DNA of 10,078 nucleotides. It comes from JAJFFW01 sp038534195. GTDB taxonomy: Bacteria; Pseudomonadota; Alphaproteobacteria; Caulobacterales; Parvularculaceae. Within the stretch, counting starts at the first letter, position 1. Each line of letters opens with the position of its first letter. The notes below the pieces were generated by a model. The model did not search any database, had not been told where the DNA came from, and was given only the letters and a program-made list of their open reading frames with translations. Position numbers and translations under genes: made by a program. Positions 1 to 5,886 of this stretch are shown here, piece after piece. The stretch spans positions 1 to 10,078 of the forward strand of contig JBCAXE010000069.1 of the NCBI GenBank assembly GCA_038534195.1, written 5' to 3'.

Positions 1-1983
1 ATCAGGAATTGGCGTCCACGCGGCGCCGGCGGCAAATGTATTTGTCGTGAACGAATTGCTCACGCCGTTGCCGTCCGTTGAGTAGTCAGAATATCGGAAC
101 GCGCCGTTGATTGAGAGCTCTTCAGCGAATGTAGCGCCTTCGATGAGCGGAATCTGAGTTTCAAAGAAGAGTTCTGTAACAGCAACTTCGCCGTTTACTG
201 GGAGCGTACCGCCGCCAACACCGGTCAAACCAAGACCACCGGGGATCCTGGAAAGCTCATCCGGCAACCGATCGAGGTCATCGCGACGATATTCGATACC
301 CACGAGCGCCTGAATATTCGTTTCAGAAGCGCCGAAATTAATACCTGTGTCGCCGCCGATTGTTCCGCCAAGGACAATCTGATTTGTTGTTGCCCGCACA
401 AGACCATCACCCTGCAACGAAAGAGCAACGTCACGAGGAATGGCCTGGGAACCTGGGTTCGTTGAGAACAGGTTGATTGGCGTACAGCCCGTAAAGCCGT
501 CACGACATGCAACGCCACCTGCTCCATCATCAACGGCGAATAGAGCATCCTGCACACGTTGGAAGTTAAAGTCGCCTGACGACGCCGTATTCAAAGTGCT
601 TCGCGAGAACTGACCGAAGACATCCCAGTTCCAACGCTCTGCGAAGGTGCCACGGAAACCACCAACCATGCGGAATGTTTGAACACCGACGAAAGAACTC
701 CGCGGGTCACCGTTCACATTCCGGAAGCCTGGTCCAGCCAAGCCACCGAAATTAACATCAGCCGGTGTGCCGTCTGTGTTAAGACCTGTAGCAATTTGAT
801 CCGGGGTACATCCGAGAGCGGCGTCGGCTACAGTACCACCACCGGGAACTGCAGCTTGCAGGAATGGATTGTCACAGTTGATTTGGAAGTTCCGGAAGAA
901 AGTCCCCGTAAATGCAATCTGCGAGTCAGTCGTATTTTCAACAAAACCAAGATCCAGATAGGCTTCTATGTCGTTTGTGACGTCATATCGACCGAAAGCA
1001 GCGATATTGAAGCGCTCATTGTTACGCTGAATGAAGTTATCAGGCGCAAAGTTGAAGAGCTGATCTGGGGAACCCGTGAACGGAACCAGGGTACCGTCTT
1101 CCTCCAAGAACAAACCTGCCGGAAAGTTAGGGTTAGAATTCGACAGGCCGATCCGACGGAAAGTTGAAGAACCGGCGCAGGTTACGCCGCCGACAGCACG
1201 CGGGTCAGATGAAGAAGTACCAAACGCACACGCGGAGTAATCACGCGCTGCCTGACGGATTTCATTTTGATCTTGATACTGCAGGAATGCCGTAACATTA
1301 CCACGCCCATCTGGGGTATTTGCACCAAATGTCGCACTAACATTTACGCCACGCCCATCCAACTGAGCGCCTGGCTGAGGTTGGCCGAAGTTTGCGAGCA
1401 ACTCATTAGAGAAGTCGTCACCATTACCGTCCTGGAAGAAACCAACCTGGCCGTCCAGTTCAAGACCTTCAAAGTCTTTTTTGAGTACGAAGTTGACGAC
1501 GCCAGCAATAGCATCTGAACCATAAACAGCCGAGGCGCCGCCCGTGACGATATCCGTGCGCTCAACAAGTTGCGCAGGAATAAAGTCAAGGTTGGCGCCA
1601 ACACCGGTTCCGAGACCGATCCCGTATGGAAGGCGCTTACCATCAAGAAGCACGAGTGTTCTGTTGGCGCCGAGGCCGCGAAGATCAACCGTTGATGTAC
1701 CGGTAGCGCCGTTCGCGAGGCTTGAGACCTGCGCCGGCAGCGATTGCGGAAGGATGTTGATAAGGTCCTCGATGCGCGTCACACCGCGGCTGTCGATTTC
1801 AGCGGCGTCGACTTGGAAGACCGGGCTTGATGACTGAAGGTTCGCTTGGTTGAGGCGCGAACCGGTGACGATCACCACATCTTCTTCTTCGTCCTGCGCG
1901 ATCGCAGGCATGGCGACAGCCGCCATGGCGCCTGTCAGGACTGTTGTGCGTAGCAGGCGCGACGCAAAGCGAGAGCTTTTCAT
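1..1983 (-). CDS. TonB-dependent outer-membrane receptor, C-terminus cut off by window edge
   Basis: I translated this by hand as one open frame of 661 codons from ATG at 1983 to the window edge, with no stop. It should be an outer-membrane beta-barrel importing a scarce ligand with energy from TonB-ExbB-ExbD. Residues 1-29 form a signal peptide (basic MKSSRFASR, hydrophobic core, likely cleavage after AIA before Q30). A TonB-box-like stretch, DVVIVTGSRL, lies at about 35-44. The plug spans about 50-170, with LRGLGANRTLVLLDGKRLP (101-119) and GGASAVYGSDAIAGVVNFVL (148-167). Barrel strands follow, including the family-typical VTELFFETQIPL. Cysteines fall in three pairs (252/269, 370/392, 493/500), probably loop disulfides. 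Homologues are about 900-1050 residues, so roughly a third is missing. A strong Shine-Dalgarno GGAGGGA sits 7 bases before ATG. Codon use is richer in GGT, GAT and GTT than the neighbours. The substrate cannot be told from sequence. Confidence 0.93.
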   Translation of the reverse strand, partial: MKSSRFASRLLRTTVLTGAMAAVAMPAIAQDEEEDVVIVTGSRLNQANLQSSSPVFQVDAAEIDSRGVTRIEDLINILPQSLPAQVSSLANGATGTSTVDLRGLGANRTLVLLDGKRLPYGIGLGTGVGANLDFIPAQLVERTDIVTGGASAVYGSDAIAGVVNFVLKKDFEGLELDGQVGFFQDGNGDDFSNELLANFGQPQPGAQLDGRGVNVSATFGANTPDGRGNVTAFLQYQDQNEIRQAARDYSACAFGTSSSDPRAVGGVTCAGSSTFRRIGLSNSNPNFPAGLFLEEDGTLVPFTGSPDQLFNFAPDNFIQRNNERFNIAAFGRYDVTNDIEAYLDLGFVENTTDSQIAFTGTFFRNFQINCDNPFLQAAVPGGGTVADAALGCTPDQIATGLNTDGTPADVNFGGLAGPGFRNVNGDPRSSFVGVQTFRMVGGFRGTFAERWNWDVFGQFSRSTLNTASSGDFNFQRVQDALFAVDDGAGGVACRDGFTGCTPINLFSTNPGSQAIPRDVALSLQGDGLVRATTNQIVLGGTIGGDTGINFGASETNIQALVGIEYRRDDLDRLPDELSRIPGGLGLTGVGGGTLPVNGEVAVTELFFETQIPLIEGATFAEELSINGAFRYSDYSTDGNGVSNSFTTNTFAAGAAWTPIPD

Positions 1984-1990
1984 TTGGATA

Positions 1991-1997
1991 TCCCTCC
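1991..1997 (-). promoter_or_regulatory. Strong ribosome binding site of the TonB receptor
   Basis: On the minus strand the sequence reads GGAGGGA, then 7 bases, then the ATG at 1983. It is the best Shine-Dalgarno match in the window and fixes the receptor start. It agrees with the signal peptide beginning directly at that ATG. Confidence 0.8.
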
Positions 1998-2094
1998 GGT
2001 TAGAACACATGTCGCCCAGCAGCGTAATAGCGCCGCCAAGCTCGGTTTCCGCAAATGCGGGCATCTGCGCACACAAGGCCACGCAGTTAACCAA

Positions 2095-2124
2095 AACCTA
2101 TGAGTGCATGCGCTTCCCGGTCAA
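2095..2124 (-). promoter_or_regulatory. Candidate sigma-70 type promoter of the TonB receptor
   Basis: On the minus strand TTGACC (2124-2119, five of six bases of TTGACA) is followed after 18 bases by TAGGTT (2100-2095, a weak match to TATAAT). Transcription from here would give a leader of about 105 bases before the receptor ATG. The -35 box directly abuts a CtrA half-site, which supports the location. The poor -10 match keeps this tentative. Confidence 0.35.
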
Positions 2125-2132
2125 ATGGTTAA
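2125..2132 (-). promoter_or_regulatory. CtrA half-site TTAACCAT next to candidate -35
   Basis: The minus strand reads TTAACCAT, matching the 8-base CtrA half-site known from Caulobacter and relatives. It sits immediately upstream of the candidate -35 TTGACC, where a response regulator could contact RNA polymerase or block it. An 8-base word can occur by chance. The nearby full site at 2215-2230 raises the likelihood that it is functional. Confidence 0.4.
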
Positions 2133-2214
2133 TTCCGCGATTCGTCGATCCGGATTGAGGCGTACCATAAAAGCCACAGAATTCGAACGTATCTTAAGAA
2201 GCTGATAATTTGCG

Positions 2215-2230
2215 TTAATGACATGTTAAC
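2215..2230 (+). promoter_or_regulatory. Perfect CtrA-type binding site TTAA-N7-TTAAC
   Basis: The sequence is TTAA, seven bases, then TTAAC, an exact match to the consensus for the cell-cycle regulator CtrA. It lies 232 bases upstream of the receptor ATG and about 57 bases past the stop of the TPR/oxygenase gene, in an intergenic stretch. CtrA is conserved through most alphaproteobacteria. The match is seen directly; regulation by CtrA is inferred. Confidence 0.45.
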
Positions 2231-2262
2231 GCCGCTCGGCCGGTTAATCCCAATCAGCGGCG
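2230..2262 (-). terminator. Possible hairpin downstream of the TPR/oxygenase gene
   Basis: CGCCGCT (2230-2236) and AGCGGCG (2256-2262) form a perfect 7-bp inverted repeat with a 19-base spacer, starting 25 bases beyond the stop of the minus-strand gene at 2287. On the minus strand no U-tract follows, only GTTAACATG, so if it ends transcription it does so weakly or with Rho. It partly overlaps the CtrA-type site by one base. Confidence 0.3.
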
Positions 2263-2286
2263 AAATACGGCTGGCGACAAACGAAT

Positions 2287-3687
2287 CTACGCGGTCGGGT
2301 GGAAATCAGCCGCAATTGTCAATCTTGAGGAATTCCCCCCGAAAGGAACTGTGCCGTGCCACATATAGGAGGGAAACAAGACGAGCACACCTGGTTCTGG
2401 CTTCAGGATTAATTCCGGTTCAATTTCAGGTTGCGTCGCCACGCCTGGCTCGCCGAATTTCAAGCTACCAGCATGAGGACTATCAGGTTCCGCAGAAGAA
2501 GCACGCAAATGACAAGCTGAAGATATCCACCCTTCCGGATGGACGTGATTGATGTGAAACCCATTTGCCGGAAGCCGGATCGACCAGGCGCTAAAAAGAT
2601 GAAATGCGCCATGGTTTCTCCGCCGTAACGGGTCGCTGCCTTCGCCTAATCGCTCAAGATACCGCGCGACAGGACCATGAGCCGCTTCTTCAAATGCCTT
2701 TAACGCAGGATACGGCGCAGTTGTAATCGATGAAATCTGACTGCCATGCTTTACCGATTGCGCGAATGGATGCGCCTCGAAACAGTGCATGGCGTCGAGC
2801 GCTTCAATCAAATCGGAAACGTATCCCTCTAGCGTATTCCATCCTTTGGGCGTGTCGAGCGGCGACGGTTGAACGAAGCGCTCATAATCCATCAAGTCAT
2901 AATACCGGGCGTCACCGGCAAGCCGCCAAACCGTCGCCTGAAGGGCGATGAACAATTGGTTCAGAGGCTGACGATCGCGCAACTGATTAATGACGGCCGC
3001 AGACTCTTCAAGTTCTCCATTGGCGAGGAGCGCGCACACATAGGCCGTTTGCGCGCCATCGTCCGTTGGCGCCGCTGTCGCCGCTCTCCGCCCATGAGCG
3101 AGAGCGCCGTTGAAATCATTTATCGCCAATGCAGCGTTGCAGGCGGCCGTCTCGAGGACAGCCGCGCCGCCGCTTCGCTTCGCAAGCTCGGCGAGTACTG
3201 CGTACGACGTCTGGGGATCACCGGTTTGCCCGAAAATCTTGGCGCGCGTTATATGAAGGCCCCAATCATTCGGGTTTCGTTCAATCGCGCGATTTAAATA
3301 AACCAGTGCTTCGTTCTGGTCGCCGGTACGCATCCAGATCAACTGCGCCAGATCGCGGTGACCGTCTGGATCCGACGGCCTCAAAGCGAGCAGCTTTAAG
3401 AATGCCTCTTGCGCAGCGTCCAAGGCGTTTACGCCGGCCTGGGCGCGCGCATAAACAAGCCAGCTCTCGGGGGCGTTCAGGCCTTTTGCAAATCCAGTGT
3501 TGAGAACATCAATGGCTTCACGGTGCCGCCCAAGGTCGCCGAGACACGCCGCGTAATTGTGCAGGACTGCTACATTATTCGGCGCACCGCGGGCGATATC
3601 ACGCAAGATCTCCAGCGCTTCAGCGTATCGGCCTTGGCGTTTTAGCTGTTCGGCTTGTTGCGTGCGTTCAGTAATCGTTATCGACAA
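2287..3687 (-). CDS. TPR protein with C-terminal 2OG-Fe(II) oxygenase-like domain
   Basis: The 466-residue product has no signal peptide, so it is probably cytoplasmic. Residues about 8-260 are helical TPR-like repeats (for example AEALEILRDIARGAPNN at 22-38 and NEALVYLNRAIERNPND at 125-141). The C-terminal part, about 357-463, resembles putative 2OG-Fe(II) oxygenases (2OG-FeII_Oxy_5 type). His381 and His383 in NHVHPEGWISS and His444 in FPSYMWHG are likely iron ligands, and Arg455 in SSRLTIA could bind the 2-oxoglutarate carboxylate. The usual HxD is therefore HxH here. Substrate unknown. Genes of this type often neighbour TonB receptors in Caulobacterales and sphingomonads, fitting the receptor downstream. 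The start is TTG at 3687: an in-frame TGA lies six codons upstream, no ATG lies between, and a candidate promoter sits just upstream. The Shine-Dalgarno (GAG) is weak. Confidence 0.85.
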   Translation of the reverse strand: MSITITERTQQAEQLKRQGRYAEALEILRDIARGAPNNVAVLHNYAACLGDLGRHREAIDVLNTGFAKGLNAPESWLVYARAQAGVNALDAAQEAFLKLLALRPSDPDGHRDLAQLIWMRTGDQNEALVYLNRAIERNPNDWGLHITRAKIFGQTGDPQTSYAVLAELAKRSGGAAVLETAACNAALAINDFNGALAHGRRAATAAPTDDGAQTAYVCALLANGELEESAAVINQLRDRQPLNQLFIALQATVWRLAGDARYYDLMDYERFVQPSPLDTPKGWNTLEGYVSDLIEALDAMHCFEAHPFAQSVKHGSQISSITTAPYPALKAFEEAAHGPVARYLERLGEGSDPLRRRNHGAFHLFSAWSIRLPANGFHINHVHPEGWISSACHLRASSAEPDSPHAGSLKFGEPGVATQPEIEPELILKPEPGVLVLFPSYMWHGTVPFGGNSSRLTIAADFHPTA

Positions 3688-3774
3688 AGCGGCGTTCTCA
3701 ATTCAGTAATGCATGGTATCGCCGCGAACACATACGCTCAAACCCTCCATCCGAAAAGGAAGGCTGACCTTACG
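3688..3774. promoter_or_regulatory. Divergent promoter region between TPR/oxygenase and hydrolase genes
   Basis: These 87 bases separate two divergent genes and should hold both promoters. For the minus-strand gene, TTGAGC (3741-3736) and TACCAT (3718-3713) are spaced by exactly 17 bases, each matching four of six consensus bases. Transcription would begin near 3706, about 20 bases before the TTG start. For the hydrolase I see no clear -35/-10 pair, only the purine-rich Shine-Dalgarno AAGGAAGG around 3756-3763. Confidence 0.45.
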
Positions 3775-4620
3775 ATGTTTGAAGACCGTTTCACGACCAC
3801 CGCCGACGGATTGCGGCTTAACGTGCGCGCCTATTCCGGCGGCGACGGGACGCCTGTTTTTTGCGTGCCGGGATTAACGCGCAACGCCGCCGACTTCGAG
3901 GCGCTTGCGCCGGCGCTCGCCGAGACCGCGCGGCCTGTGTTCGCGATCTCGCTGCGCGGACGGGCGCGCTCAGATTATGCGCCGGATTTTCGCACCTACC
4001 ATCCGCTCGTTTACCGCGATGACGTGCTGACGGCTCTTGATCAATTGGGCCTGGACCGCGCGATTTTCATCGGCACCTCGCTCGGCGGCATGGTCTCGAT
4101 GCTGCTTCATAAGGCGGCGCCCGATCGGATCGCCGGCGTGGTCATCAATGATATCGGCCCCGACCTTGCGCCGGAAGGGCTCGCCCGGATCGCCGGCTAT
4201 GTGGGCAAAACCAGATCGCGCGTCACATCTTGGGAAGAGGCGGCGGACCAGATCCGCGCGATCAATGAGGTCGCGTTCCCCGGACAGGACGAGGCGTTCT
4301 GGCGGACATTCGCGATGCGTACATTCCGCGAAGAAGACGGCGCATACCTCCTTGACTACGATGCTGCGATCGCGCGCGCCTTTGCAGAAGGCGATCCGCC
4401 GCCGGACCTTTGGGGCCCATTCGAGACTCTGCGCGAGAAACCAACGCTTCTTGTGCGTGGAGAAATTAGCGATCTTCTCAACGCGCCGATTGTCGACAAA
4501 ATGCGCGTAGCGCATCCGAACTTCAACTATTGCGAAGTCGCCGGCGTGGGACATGCGCCCACGCTCACCGAACCGGAAGCCTTAGCGGCGATCAAGACAT
4601 TTATTAGCGATCTCGACTGA
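3775..4620 (+). CDS. Alpha/beta hydrolase
   Basis: This 281-residue protein has the alpha/beta hydrolase fold and probably hydrolyses a small ester, lactone or similar bond in the cytoplasm. No signal peptide is seen. VPGLTRNAADF (31-41) corresponds to the oxyanion-hole loop, and RGRARSD (61-67) to the following conserved loop. The nucleophile elbow GTSLGG puts the catalytic serine at 102, Asp233 in GEISDLL is the likely acid, and His260 in GVGHAP completes the triad. A cap region lies at about 130-215. I chose ATG 3775 because AAGGAAGG precedes it and the fold begins there. An in-frame TTG at 3655 would add 40 residues unlike the family and overlap the divergent gene. It is the only plus-strand gene and stands apart from the sulfur operon. 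The true substrate cannot be assigned, and annotations of such proteins as esterase or 3-oxoadipate enol-lactonase would be guesses. Confidence 0.9.
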   Translation: MFEDRFTTTADGLRLNVRAYSGGDGTPVFCVPGLTRNAADFEALAPALAETARPVFAISLRGRARSDYAPDFRTYHPLVYRDDVLTALDQLGLDRAIFIGTSLGGMVSMLLHKAAPDRIAGVVINDIGPDLAPEGLARIAGYVGKTRSRVTSWEEAADQIRAINEVAFPGQDEAFWRTFAMRTFREEDGAYLLDYDAAIARAFAEGDPPPDLWGPFETLREKPTLLVRGEISDLLNAPIVDKMRVAHPNFNYCEVAGVGHAPTLTEPEALAAIKTFISDLD

Positions 4621-4631
4621 TCGTCGCCAGG

Positions 4632-5390
4632 TTATTTTGCGAGCATGTGAATGCCGCACTCGGTTTTGGCCGCGCCCCGCCAGCGGCCGGCCCGCGGATC
4701 CTCGTCGCCGCTTGCAGGATGCGTGCACGGCCAACAGCCGATCGACGGATACCCCTGCGCCACCAAAGGATGCGCCGGGAGATCATGTTCTGCGATATAG
4801 GCGTCCACGTCAGCCTTCGCCCAGCGCACAATCGGATTGACTTTGATATGCGGCGCCGACGCTTCGAATACCGGCAATTGCGCGCGGCCGCCGCCGTGAA
4901 ATTGCTTTCGCCCCGTGATCCAGGCGTCGAATTCGCCAAGCGCGCTGCTTAAAGGCCGCACCTTGCGAAGCGTACAGCACGCGTCGGGGTCGGATCGCCA
5001 TAAATCGCCATTCGCATCTTTATCGCTGAGTTCACCCGCATCTGGCGTAATGTCACGCATATTGGTGAGACCAAGATCGCGGGCCAATTTTTTCCGATAG
5101 CTGACGGTTTGTGCAAAATGCTTGCCCGTCTCCAGAAATATAACAGGGATGTCAGAATCCACTGACGCAACCAGATGAAGAAGCGTCACGGACTCAGCGC
5201 CAAACGATGAAACAAGTGCAATCCTGCCGGGAAATTGATGGAAGATCGCCTCGCGTAAGACCGCTCGCGGATCTTCGGATCCGAATTGCGCGGAAAGGCG
5301 CAACGCCTGCGCGGTCAGAGCGGCTTCGTCCGGCGCCGCGATAGGGGTTTCAGAGCGAGCGGCCGCGGTTGCAATCAGAGTTTTTGTCAT
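4632..5390 (-). CDS. cysH: Assimilatory adenylyl-sulfate (APS) reductase, [4Fe-4S] type
   Basis: The 252-residue product reduces activated sulfate to sulfite with thioredoxin or glutaredoxin as electron donor, the step that feeds the sulfite reductase in this operon. The nucleotide-binding PP-loop is SSFGAES (61-67), followed by LETGKHF (87-92 region) and the substrate-loop-like TGRKQFHGGGR (159-169). Cys138-Cys139 (DACCTLRK) and Cys219/Cys222 (GCWPCT) are the four [4Fe-4S] ligands that mark APS-specific reductases, in contrast to the cluster-free PAPS enzymes of enterics. Cys245 in ECGIH is the catalytic cysteine. Length is normal for the family. GAGG lies 8 bases upstream of the ATG, inside the 19-base gap after DUF934. 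It is the last gene of the operon; its stop lies 11 bases from that of the convergent hydrolase, leaving no room for a terminator between them. Confidence 0.96.
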   Translation of the reverse strand: MTKTLIATAAARSETPIAAPDEAALTAQALRLSAQFGSEDPRAVLREAIFHQFPGRIALVSSFGAESVTLLHLVASVDSDIPVIFLETGKHFAQTVSYRKKLARDLGLTNMRDITPDAGELSDKDANGDLWRSDPDACCTLRKVRPLSSALGEFDAWITGRKQFHGGGRAQLPVFEASAPHIKVNPIVRWAKADVDAYIAEHDLPAHPLVAQGYPSIGCWPCTHPASGDEDPRAGRWRGAAKTECGIHMLAK

Positions 5391-5409
5391 AGTGTACGCC
5401 TCGGGTTAA

Positions 5410-5886
5410 TTAGGCGGCGATCGCCCGCTCTCGACGCAATCGCCAAACTGGCTCAACCCTATCAGCCGCATGCTGATAAAATAATGAAAACTCCCGTGAG
5501 GCGTCTTCAAATGCGCGTGACAAATCTGAAGGAACCTCAAAGACATTTACGCCCGCACGCAGCATGAAGAGCACCTGATCGCGCGCGATATCGCCGCACG
5601 CCGCAATGTCGCCGCGAAAACCGTACTGATCGCGCAATCGGCGCGCCTGACTATAAGCGCGACCGTCCTTAAAGGTGGGAAACTCAAGGATAATCGTTTC
5701 AAATGCGGAAAAATCAGCATCAAGATCACCCAAATCTTGATGATTTGGGATCACCAAGGCGTTCGCACTATTCAAATACCCGTTATCGCGCCACTCTTCA
5801 AAACTGATGGTTAACCCGGCGACGCCGTGAGCAGCGAAACCTTCGGCTTCGATAAACGATCCATTCTCAAACTTAAGCAGTTTCAT
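5410..5886 (-). CDS. DUF934 family protein of the sulfite-reduction operon
   Basis: The 158-residue product belongs to DUF934, a family of unknown biochemistry that is regularly found beside sulfite reductase and cysH in proteobacteria. The family signature is clear: EFPTFKDGRAYSQARRLRDQ (68-87), then YGFRGD and GDIARDQVLFMLRAG (98-112). It has a single cysteine (Cys97), so it cannot itself carry an iron-sulfur cluster through cysteines, and no membrane segment or signal peptide is seen. A role in assembling, activating or donating electrons to the reductase is conceivable but unproven. I chose ATG 5886 because AGGA lies 8 bases upstream and MKLLKFENG is the family-typical beginning; a longer frame to 5976 would run deep into the reductase gene. 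The start overlaps the end of the reductase gene by 14 bases, implying translational coupling. Confidence 0.92.
   Translation of the reverse strand: MKLLKFENGSFIEAEGFAAHGVAGLTISFEEWRDNGYLNSANALVIPNHQDLGDLDADFSAFETIILEFPTFKDGRAYSQARRLRDQYGFRGDIAACGDIARDQVLFMLRAGVNVFEVPSDLSRAFEDASREFSLFYQHAADRVEPVWRLRRERAIAA

Larger units (their letters stand above)
1984..2286. other. 303-base intergenic region upstream of the TonB receptor
   Basis: I see no convincing gene here. Apparent open frames are short and lack family features or a Shine-Dalgarno. The stretch is visibly more AT-rich than its surroundings and carries several GTTAA/TTAAC words (near 2087, 2129, 2215, 2226 and 2244), including CtrA-like sites listed separately. 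It also holds a candidate promoter for the receptor and a 7-bp inverted repeat just after the TPR/oxygenase stop. The length and these sites suggest that the receptor has its own promoter and is not merely read through from the gene upstream of it. Confidence 0.6.

Noticed and set aside
679..1167. 162-codon plus-strand open frame
   Set aside because: It lies wholly antisense to the receptor, whose frame shows signal peptide, plug and barrel motifs; its own translation has no recognisable feature.
3655..3774. N-terminal extension of the hydrolase from TTG 3655
   Set aside because: It would overlap the divergent gene by 33 bases, adds 40 residues unlike the fold, and ATG 3775 has a good Shine-Dalgarno.
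3970..4554. 194-codon minus-strand open frame
   Set aside because: Antisense to the hydrolase with its complete Ser-Asp-His triad; no family feature in the reverse translation.
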